Source of the DNA: Curtobacterium luteum
Lineage (GTDB): Bacteria > Actinomycetota > Actinomycetes > Actinomycetales > Microbacteriaceae
Length of the DNA stretch: 64,000 nt
Reading direction: 5' to 3'
Assembly (NCBI RefSeq): GCF_001475545.1
Contig: NZ_LDQC01000043.1
Span: 1 to 64,000 of the forward strand
The notes below the pieces were generated by a model. That model was not told the DNA's origin and made no database searches. It was given only the letters and a program-made list of their open reading frames with translations. The position numbers and the translations under genes were made by a program. Below, in pieces: positions 45,933-52,516 of this stretch (its first letter is position 1; every line of letters begins with the position of its first letter).

Positions 45933-45973
45933 TATCTGCCGTCGTGCGGGTGCGCTGATATCTGCCGTCGTGC
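45922..45973 (+). repeat. Two tandem 26-bp units containing GATATC
   Basis: Units at 45922-45947 and 45948-45973 are identical and start GGGTGCGCTGATATCTGCCG. A six-base third start follows. The AraC stop codon is in the first unit. The GATATC core is unusual in this GC-rich DNA. Confidence 0.9.
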
Positions 45974-45979
45974 GGGTGC

Positions 45980-46489
45980 TCAACCGTCGGCGAGCGATCC
46001 CGGGAAGCACGGCGAGAACGATGAGATGCGGGCGTCTCCGTCCTCGCGGTAGATCGTGACGAGGTACTGGTCGTCGTCCGGTCCTGTGACGGTCAGGCGC
46101 GCCGCCCCCTTCGGCGTCGTGTCACGCGCACCGGAGTAGCCGTCGGGCTCGACCGCGTGCACGATCGCGTCGTACGTCTCGTCGACGTCCACCGACCCGG
46201 CGAGGGTGACGTGGACCCCGCCCGCGGTCTGGACCTGGTCCTGCGAGCACGAGAGCAGCACCCATCGGCGAGCGTTCTCCTCCGTGACCGAGCCGGCCGG
46301 GAAGGCCTCGACGATGCGGTGCTGGAGTGCTCCCGTCCGAGCCTCGGCCTGCGCTCGGGTGACCGGCTCCGTGGCTCGCTCCGAGCCCGGCGTTCCCGAA
46401 CACGCTGCGAGTCCCCCGAGCGTGAGCACGGCGGTGGGCAGCGTCACGAGCCGGTACCGCGGACGACGACGTCGAGCCGTGTCAGCCAT
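45980..46489 (-). CDS. Small lipoprotein, third copy of the putative immunity family
   Basis: This 169-aa protein has a lipobox LAAC with Cys 30 after a basic start. The mature part shares with its two neighbours the pattern AFPAGSV, WVLLSC, TYDAI, DDQYLVTIY and SSFSPCFPGSLADG. Two Cys in the mature domain (LLSC and PCF) may form a disulfide. It overlaps the upstream copy by 8 bp. Position at the end of an operon headed by a predicted secreted lipase suggests an immunity lipoprotein at the cell surface; this is an inference. It is the most diverged of the three. Confidence 0.75.
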   Translation of the reverse strand: MADTARRRRPRYRLVTLPTAVLTLGGLAACSGTPGSERATEPVTRAQAEARTGALQHRIVEAFPAGSVTEENARRWVLLSCSQDQVQTAGGVHVTLAGSVDVDETYDAIVHAVEPDGYSGARDTTPKGAARLTVTGPDDDQYLVTIYREDGDARISSFSPCFPGSLADG

Positions 46490-46961
46490 CGGCGAGTGAA
46501 CCCGGGAAGCACTGCGAGAAGGAGGAGATCTGCACGCGCTTCGTATCGTTGAGGATCGACACGAAGTACTGGTCGTTCGCCGGGCCGGTCAGCACGAGTC
46601 GTCTTCCGTGCGACGTCGTGTTGCGTTCGTCGTCGTAGCCCGCGGAACGGAGCTCTCGGCTGATCGTGTCGTACGTTGCGCCCGCGGGGATTGCCCGCGT
46701 GAGGATCAGATCAGCGCCGATCGACGACTGGATCCGGTTCTCGGCGCAGTCGAGCAGGGTCCAGCTGCCAGTCCGCGTCTCGCCGACGGACCCCTCGGGA
46801 AACGCGCCGATGATCTGACGTTGCACATCGGCAGTCTGTTCTTGGGCCGCAGCGCGTGTCGCCGTCGGCATCGTTCCTCCGGTCGGACTGTTCGCGCAAG
46901 CGGTCAGGCCGAAGAGGTTCAGCGCTGCCACCACGAGCACCCCCGTTCTCTTGATGCTCAC
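46482..46961 (-). CDS. Small lipoprotein, second copy of the putative immunity family
   Basis: This 159-aa protein has a signal ending LFGLTAC with lipobox Cys 22. The mature domain has IIGAFPEGSV, WTLLDC, RIQSSIGADLILTRAIPAG, TYDTI, NDQYFVSI and SSFSQCFPGSLADG. It is very like the products on both sides. Two GTG codons (46961 and 46991) are possible starts; 46961 gives a normal lipoprotein signal. It is separated from the first copy by 96 bp and overlaps the third. Confidence 0.75.
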   Translation of the reverse strand: MSIKRTGVLVVAALNLFGLTACANSPTGGTMPTATRAAAQEQTADVQRQIIGAFPEGSVGETRTGSWTLLDCAENRIQSSIGADLILTRAIPAGATYDTISRELRSAGYDDERNTTSHGRRLVLTGPANDQYFVSILNDTKRVQISSFSQCFPGSLADG

Positions 46962-47057
46962 CGGATCGTCACGCAATCCACCCTCGAACACAGCCCGGCA
47001 GCTGTCTTCGCTCCTTTTCGACCGTCACCCGCGATGTCTGACACCCGCGGATCCTCC

Positions 47058-47549
47058 TCATTGGTCCGCCAGTGAACCGCGGAAGCACTGCGAGAAGGAA
47101 GAGATCAGCACGCGCTTCTTGTCGTTCTCGATCGCGACGAAGTACTGGTCGTTCGCCTGGCCCGTCATGACCAGTTGCGACCCTCGTGAGTTCGTGCTCT
47201 GTTCTCCCCGATAACCATCGGCCTCCAGTTCATGCGTGATCGCGTCGTAGGTCTCGTCGGCCGGCACGGTCCGTGCAAGTGTCAAGGTCGCGTTGATCGA
47301 GGACTGGATCTCGTTCTCGGAGCAATCGAGCAAGGCCCAGCCGCCTGTGCTCGTGTCACTGACGGCACCGTCGGGGAATGCATCGATGATCCTGCTCTGT
47401 ACAGCGCGCGTTCGCTTCTCGACTTCTGCGCGAGTGACATGTGTGCTCGGTGTCGGTGACTCAGACATGGAAGGACCTCCGGCGCAAGCAGTCAGGGAGA
47501 GGATGGCGATCGTGACGAGGCTCAGCATCACTGTGTTTCGAGGGTTCAC
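47058..47549 (-). CDS. Small lipoprotein, first copy, coupled to the lipase-like toxin gene
   Basis: This 163-aa protein starts with GTG overlapping the stop of the large upstream gene (GTGA), so the two are translated together. The signal ends ILSLTAC with Cys 22. The mature domain carries RIIDAFPDGAV, WALLDC, EIQSSINATLTLARTVPAD, TYDAI, NDQYFVAI and SSFSQCFRGSLADQ. Tight coupling to the predicted secreted lipase makes this the cognate immunity candidate. Toxin-lipoprotein pairs are known for staphylococcal type VII lipase toxins (TslA with TilA). The two following genes would be duplicates for related toxins. Confidence 0.78.
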   Translation of the reverse strand: MNPRNTVMLSLVTIAILSLTACAGGPSMSESPTPSTHVTRAEVEKRTRAVQSRIIDAFPDGAVSDTSTGGWALLDCSENEIQSSINATLTLARTVPADETYDAITHELEADGYRGEQSTNSRGSQLVMTGQANDQYFVAIENDKKRVLISSFSQCFRGSLADQ

Positions 47550-49303
47550 TGGAAGATGTCCCGTTTCAGATCGAAGAGCACTTGGCGGTTCCCCTCGACT
47601 CGGGCGACCCGGTTGTGCTGATCGAGGAGGAAGCCGTAATCGTACGGGTCCACGTCGTCCGGCTTCGGACCGTAGTAGGCATCGTGCTCGAACGCCGGGT
47701 TCCATCGCGGGTTGTTGCCGTCCCAGACATGCCTCGTCGCCTGCCCGACCTGCAGGATGTCCACGTACGAGTAGTCCTTGTACTCGGTGAGGGCATTCGG
47801 CTTCCAGTCCTGCGGCATGCCGGCGCCGGAGAGCGAGTCCACCTGGTTGTACATGGCCCCGAGCGTCTCCGAGGTGGTGATGTTCGCCGTTCCCCAACTG
47901 TGACCCATCGCGGTCGTGATGGCATTGGCCATGTTCGGATCCGTGCTGATCCCGGCGGCGAGCTGTCGAAGCCGCTCTGCCGGACCGAGCGCGAACTGGG
48001 GGTCGTTCGCCTCCTTGATGCCTCCGACGCCCGCGGTCTGCTCCCCGGGGAACACTCCGTCCTTCGCCACGAAGACGACACTGTCCTTCGGTGAGGCCTC
48101 GTGCAACCAGTTCCCGACCTGCTGGATCCCGTTGTTGTAGAAGCCCTCCATGTTGCTGAAGGTCCCGGGCACGTACGTGATCACGTGTTTGGTGTCCGGA
48201 CCCGGCGTCCCGATCATCTCGATGATCCGCTTCTGCGACGGGTCGTAGAGGTACAGCTGGTGCTCGGGCGGCTGCTTGACCACGCCTTCGAGGTACGTGA
48301 TCTCCTGCTGCAACGCGGCGATCTCGTCCCGGTTGGCCTTCGTGCCGTGGCCGAGCGTCTGCCCGAGGATGCCCTCGGTGAGCTGCAGCGCGGTGAGTCG
48401 AGCCTTCGCGTCCTCGAGCCGGTCGGCGGCGAGGCTCCGGTTCGCGGCGACCCGCGCCTGCGCCGGCACGCCGTTCAGCGCCCCGATGATCGACGGAACC
48501 GCGCCGACCAGCGCCGATTGCTCCGCTGACAGGTCTGTGTCGTCGCCGGTCCCGAGGGACTCCCACCAGGCGCGGACTGCACCTGGGTCGGCGGTCTCGA
48601 TCCGGGCCGCCACGTCGGGGTGCTTCCGGAGGAACTGCGCGGCGTCGTCCGCGCTCATGCTCTGCAGCAGCGCCAGGAGTGTCAGCGGCGTGGCACTCGC
48701 GATGTCCGAGTCGGTCAGTCTTTTCGGCAGGCCGTTGGCAGCCCGGGCATCGAGGGCGTCGGCGCACGCGCGGTCGGCTGCCCGCCGCCGTTCGACGAGC
48801 GCGTCCCATTCGAGGTCGATGCTGCGGGCCGCGGTCAGCGCATCGGTGACGTCGTCCGCGCGCCGGTTCGCGGCACTGCTCGCGCTCGTGATCTGCTCGG
48901 GCGTGCTGTCGGCCGAGCGGGCGGTGTCCTGCGCCTCGGACCTGGCGCTGCTCGCTGCCGCCTGCGCGTCCGTCAGCGCCTGCGCCGCGGAGGAGCGGCG
49001 CGTCTCGAGGTCGCGTTGGTCCTCCTGGATCGCGGTCAGCGCGGAGGCGTAGGTCTCGAGGGCGCTCGCCTGCTCGTCCAGAGCGGTCGCGAGGGTCCCG
49101 ACGTCGGTCGTGAACGCGCCCACGTTCACCTGGAACGGTTCCTTCGCCCGGCCCCGCCAGTCAGCGGTCTGGCCGTCGTGGGCCAACACGCGCAGCGACC
49201 GCGCGGTGTCGCGGAGGTCGTCGGCCTTGTCGCGTCGTGCCGTGGCCACGGCTGTGACCGCCGCGGGATCGCCCTGCCCGGGATCCGTGTTCGACCAGGC
49301 CAT
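47546..49303 (-). CDS. Type VII-secreted protein with alpha/beta-hydrolase (lipase-like) domain
   Basis: This 585-aa protein begins with an alpha-helical domain that fits the type VII secretion-signal family: GDPAAVTAVATARRDKADD, then DWRGRAKEPFQ with Trp 49 of the WxG turn. A long coiled-coil-like region follows (about 65-320, rich in Ala, Asp and Arg). The C-terminal domain has LYDPSQKRI, HVITYVPGTFSNMEGF and the nucleophile elbow MGHSWGTANI with Ser 469, like the DUF1023/Abhydrolase_8 fold. There is no Sec signal. The ATG at 49303 overlaps the stop of an ESX-like gene. Together this is the architecture of a secreted esterase or phospholipase toxin. The catalytic Asp and His are not identified with certainty. 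Confidence 0.8.
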   Translation of the reverse strand: MAWSNTDPGQGDPAAVTAVATARRDKADDLRDTARSLRVLAHDGQTADWRGRAKEPFQVNVGAFTTDVGTLATALDEQASALETYASALTAIQEDQRDLETRRSSAAQALTDAQAAASSARSEAQDTARSADSTPEQITSASSAANRRADDVTDALTAARSIDLEWDALVERRRAADRACADALDARAANGLPKRLTDSDIASATPLTLLALLQSMSADDAAQFLRKHPDVAARIETADPGAVRAWWESLGTGDDTDLSAEQSALVGAVPSIIGALNGVPAQARVAANRSLAADRLEDAKARLTALQLTEGILGQTLGHGTKANRDEIAALQQEITYLEGVVKQPPEHQLYLYDPSQKRIIEMIGTPGPDTKHVITYVPGTFSNMEGFYNNGIQQVGNWLHEASPKDSVVFVAKDGVFPGEQTAGVGGIKEANDPQFALGPAERLRQLAAGISTDPNMANAITTAMGHSWGTANITTSETLGAMYNQVDSLSGAGMPQDWKPNALTEYKDYSYVDILQVGQATRHVWDGNNPRWNPAFEHDAYYGPKPDDVDPYDYGFLLDQHNRVARVEGNRQVLFDLKRDIFQ

Positions 49304-49587
49304 CAACGACCGTCCAGCTGTGCCGCGAGTTCACCCTCGGTCGTCGAGATCTGGAACGCGACCTGGGCCGGGTACTGCCCGATGGACGTCAACGACTCCG
49401 CGAGCACCTCGCCGCGGTCGGTGATGGTCGTGCCCGCTTCGCCGAGCGCGGCCGCGACCGTGGCGGAGCCGAGTGCGTCCTCGCGCGGATCCGCGATCGA
49501 GCGATCCATCCGGACCGTCGACGGCAGCGGTGCCATGGCGTGCGTCAGGGCATCGAGCGATGCCGTGTCGACCTGCAGATCCCCCAC
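49303..49587 (-). CDS. Small ESX/WXG100-like partner protein
   Basis: This 94-aa protein has no signal peptide and is predicted to be two helices. It starts MGDLQVDTASLDALTHAMAP and continues with a region VAAALGEAGTTITDRGEVLAESLTSIG. Size, helical layout and position directly before the gene for a type VII-type substrate fit the small ESX-like partners or targeting factors made with such substrates. A WxG turn is absent. The GTG at 49587 has GGAGGGGG 5 bases upstream. Its TGA overlaps the ATG of the large gene by one base. Confidence 0.65.
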   Translation of the reverse strand: MGDLQVDTASLDALTHAMAPLPSTVRMDRSIADPREDALGSATVAAALGEAGTTITDRGEVLAESLTSIGQYPAQVAFQISTTEGELAAQLDGR

Positions 49588-49661
49588 GCGGACCCCCTCC
49601 GTGTTCGCGACCACGATAACGCAACCCGCCGAGCGGACACCAGCGCGTTGTGTACGACATG

Positions 49662-50270
49662 TCACGACCCACGCAACACGTCCCACCGCCGCAACACGAC
49701 ACCGTTCGTGAACCGCTGCTCCTCGAGCAGCGCGAGCCGCGACGGCGCCCGCTCGCCGGACCGCGGCGGGTCGAGCAGCGGCCGTCCGCCCCCGAGCACC
49801 GCGGGGTGTGTGAAGAGCATCAGCTCGTCGATCAGCCCCGCGTCGAAGAGCTGGGACGCGAGGTCCGCCCCACCGACCCCGACGTCGCCCTCGGTCTCCT
49901 GCCGGATGCGGGCGAGCTCCTCGATCGCCCGGCCGTCCGAGCCGATCACGCGGGTGTCGTGGTCGGCGGTGGTCCGGGTCCGCGAGACGAGGACCTTCGG
50001 CTGCGCGGTCCAGATCTCGCCGTACTCGCGCTCGACTTCGGTCAAGGACTCGTCGGCCCGGGCGTCCGGCCAGTACGGGTCCATCAGGTCCCGCACCACC
50101 CGGCCCTCGACCGCGAGCGTCATCGCCGCGGCGCGCTGGTTGAACTCGCGGTGCAACTCCTCGTCGATGCTCACCCACTCCGGGCCGTCCGGGCCGTCGT
50201 GCTCACCGGGCGCCCGCTCGATGAAGCCGTCGACGGACACGTTCATCCAGTACACGAACCGTGCGGGCAT
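49662..50270 (-). CDS. RibD/DHFR-like reductase family protein
   Basis: This 202-aa protein fits the RibD C-terminal or dihydrofolate-reductase-like fold: ARFVYWMNVSVDGFIERAPGE at the start, PKVLVSRTRTTAD, then EGDVGVGGADLASQLFDAGLIDELMLFTHPAVLGGGRPL. The last segment is the NADPH-binding signature of the family. The natural substrate of these stand-alone proteins is not known. GAGGGAG lies before the ATG at 50270. It is next to the type VII locus but has its own promoter region. Confidence 0.88.
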   Translation of the reverse strand: MPARFVYWMNVSVDGFIERAPGEHDGPDGPEWVSIDEELHREFNQRAAAMTLAVEGRVVRDLMDPYWPDARADESLTEVEREYGEIWTAQPKVLVSRTRTTADHDTRVIGSDGRAIEELARIRQETEGDVGVGGADLASQLFDAGLIDELMLFTHPAVLGGGRPLLDPPRSGERAPSRLALLEEQRFTNGVVLRRWDVLRGS

Positions 50271-50316
50271 GGCGACTCCCTCGTCGGACCTGCGATGCCG
50301 CGATGCTACGCCGCAC

Positions 50317-50418
50317 CGGCCGCGGAACGGCCCGCCGCGCGAAGTCGAGCGGGCCGCGGCACGGCCCGCTGCGCGAAGCCGCGCGGGCCGTGGCACGGTC
50401 CGCTGCGCGAAGCCGCGC
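50317..50418 (+). repeat. Three degenerate tandem 34-bp units
   Basis: Units at 50317-50350, 50351-50384 and 50385-50418 share GCCGCGGMACGGCCCGC-type sequence and an end CGCGAAGCCGCGC. Units 2 and 3 differ at two bases; unit 1 is more diverged. The array fills most of the gap between the divergent reductase and kinase genes. Confidence 0.88.
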
Positions 50419-50489
50419 GGAGCGTTCCGGGCAGACCGTCGCTCCGGATGGGAGGATGCAACGTCAGACCCACCGAGCACGAGGACCCC

Positions 50490-51989
50490 ATGACGCACGA
50501 CGACGCAGCGCCGCTCCTCGACGGTCGGTACCGGGTCGAAGGGGTGATCGGTCAGGGCGGCATGTCCGTCGTCTACCGGGCGACCGACGAGGTCTTGCGT
50601 CGACCGGTCGCCGTCAAGGTGTTCCACTCCGGATCGGTCGACATCGCCCGGCAGGACGCCGAACTCGGGGTGCTCGCCTCGCTCGAACACCACAACCTCG
50701 TCGGCCTCCTCGACGCCGGTGTCCTCACCAACGCCGAAGGTGCGCAGCAGCGCTTCCTCGTGATGTCCCTCGTCGTCGGACAGGACCTCGAGGCGCGCCT
50801 CAAGGTCGGCCCCCTCGCCGTCCGGCACATCGCCGAGGTCGGGTTCGACATGGCCGAGGCGCTCCACTACATCCATGCACACGGGGTCGTCCACCGTGAC
50901 ATCAAGCCGTCGAACATCCTGCTCGTCGACTACGGCCACGACGCCGACCGGGCCCGCGCCCGGCTCACCGACTTCGGCATCGCGATCGCCGAGGGCGCCG
51001 AACGCCTCACCGCCGACGGTGTCACGACCGGCACCGCCGCCTACCTCAGCCCCGAGCAGGCCCGCGGCGGCGAGGTCGGACCGGCGAGCGATGTCTACTC
51101 GCTCGGCCTCGTCCTCCTGCAGTGCTTCACGCGCCGACGCGAGTTCCCCGGCTCCGTCGTCGAGTCGGCGATCGCCCGGCTGTCCCGCGACCCCGTCGTC
51201 CCCGAGCCGCTCCCCGAGCACTGGAAGACCGCGCTCCGCGCGATGACCGCGCAGGACCCGGCCGCCCGCCCGCTCGGATCCGAGCTCGTCGCGATGCTCC
51301 GCGACGTCGTCATCGCGGACACGTCGGCACCCGACCACGTGGTCGACCCGGACGGTCTGGAGGCCCCCACCGCCCCCGTCACGCAGCTCACGCCCGACGG
51401 CACGCACGACCAGTGCACCCAGCCCCCGTCCGACGCCGGGCCGGCGCCGGCAGCCATCCCGTCGTCCGGCGCGCACGCTGCAGCAGCACCGGCGCACCCG
51501 ACCGACCGGCCGGCCACGCTCGACGAACTCCCCGAAGAGGCCCTGCACCGCACCACCGCGATGGCAGCCCGGCTCTTCGACGCGCCCATCGCGCTCGTCG
51601 AGGTGCTCGACGAGGACCGGGAGTGGTCCCAGTCCTGGATCGCCGACGGCGTCGACCCGTCCGCGCGGAAGATCAGCTTCCGCAACGGCTTCGCACCGGT
51701 GCCCGAACCCGTCGTCATCCCCGACGGCGCCACCCACCCGGAGATGCGGGAGAGTCCGCTCGTCACCGGGCCGCTCGGCATCCGGTTCTTCGTGAGCGTC
51801 CCGCTCGTGAAGCACGACGGCACGACGATCGGGACCCTCGCGGTGCTCGACGCGAAGCCGCGCGAGGCGACCGAGTCGGACCTGGCGAACCTGCGCGACC
51901 TCGCGGCGCTCGCCGTCGCACAGCTCGAACTGCGCCAGGAGTCCCTGCGGACGACGAGTGACGCGCTGCCCCTCGACCGCCCCCGCTGA
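50490..51989 (+). CDS. Soluble Ser/Thr protein kinase with C-terminal GAF domain
   Basis: This 499-aa protein has a Hanks-type kinase domain at about 10-265. It shows VIGQGGMSVVYRA, Lys 43 in VAVKVF, HRDIKPSN with catalytic Asp 137, DFG at 161-163, and TGTAAYLSPEQARG as the activation segment end. An Ala/Pro-rich linker leads to a GAF domain (about 350-485: RLFDAPIALVEVLDEDREWSQS, FVSVPLVKHDGTTIGTLAVLD). There is no transmembrane helix or PASTA repeat, so it is a cytoplasmic kinase whose activity may be set by a small ligand or redox state at the GAF domain. GAGG lies before the ATG. Confidence 0.9.
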   Translation: MTHDDAAPLLDGRYRVEGVIGQGGMSVVYRATDEVLRRPVAVKVFHSGSVDIARQDAELGVLASLEHHNLVGLLDAGVLTNAEGAQQRFLVMSLVVGQDLEARLKVGPLAVRHIAEVGFDMAEALHYIHAHGVVHRDIKPSNILLVDYGHDADRARARLTDFGIAIAEGAERLTADGVTTGTAAYLSPEQARGGEVGPASDVYSLGLVLLQCFTRRREFPGSVVESAIARLSRDPVVPEPLPEHWKTALRAMTAQDPAARPLGSELVAMLRDVVIADTSAPDHVVDPDGLEAPTAPVTQLTPDGTHDQCTQPPSDAGPAPAAIPSSGAHAAAAPAHPTDRPATLDELPEEALHRTTAMAARLFDAPIALVEVLDEDREWSQSWIADGVDPSARKISFRNGFAPVPEPVVIPDGATHPEMRESPLVTGPLGIRFFVSVPLVKHDGTTIGTLAVLDAKPREATESDLANLRDLAALAVAQLELRQESLRTTSDALPLDRPR

Positions 51990-51995
51990 CCCCGC

Positions 51996-52475
51996 TCAGT
52001 CGGTGAGGGCCGCCGCGTACGCCCGGACCGACCGGTGGTAGCGGGGGAGCGTCGGTTCGACGGCCTCGATCGCCACCCGCAGCGCCTCGTCCACGCGTCC
52101 GGCGCTGTGCAGCGCGAGCGCGAGGAAGACCTTCGGCGCGGCCCCCGTCGCCGGGTGCTCGGGTGCGTCCCGGAGCATCGTGATCGCCTCGTCGACCCGG
52201 CCGAGGTTCCGGAGGGTCGAGGCGTGCTGCACCACCATCCGCGCGGCACGGTCGGGGTCGACCTCGGCGAGGCCCGATGACGTCGCTGCGGCGTACTGCT
52301 CGTCGGCCTCAGCTTCGTGACCGGTGGAGTCGTACGCGCCACCGAGTTCGAAGGCCGCGAGTGCCGGGTGCGGCGCAGCGGATGCGAGTGACGTCATCCG
52401 CGACACGAGCTGTTCGTCGTCGAGATCCGCCGCCCAGATCTCGGCGACGGCGTGTTCCCACTGCGCTTCGGTCAT
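51996..52475 (-). CDS. TPR-repeat protein
   Basis: This 159-aa all-helical protein has tetratricopeptide-like units: PALAAFELGGAYDSTGHEAEADEQYAAA, RMVVQHASTLRNLGRVDEAITMLRDA and KVFLALALHSAGRVDEALRVAIEAV (each quoted here in part). It should serve in protein-protein contact in the cytoplasm. TACGGT six bases before the ATG suggests a leaderless mRNA. It is convergent with the kinase gene, 6 bp away. A similar small protein is widespread in actinobacteria with no set function. Confidence 0.75.
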   Translation of the reverse strand: MTEAQWEHAVAEIWAADLDDEQLVSRMTSLASAAPHPALAAFELGGAYDSTGHEAEADEQYAAATSSGLAEVDPDRAARMVVQHASTLRNLGRVDEAITMLRDAPEHPATGAAPKVFLALALHSAGRVDEALRVAIEAVEPTLPRYHRSVRAYAAALTD

Positions 52476-52516
52476 CACACGACCGTACCGCCACGACCGC
52501 GCCCGGTCGTGCCCGA

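Noticed and set aside
46122-46403. Small frame of 93 codons inside the third lipoprotein gene
   Set aside because: It overlaps a lipoprotein with clear paralogues in the same frame as its neighbours. No ribosome-binding site or known motif supports it.
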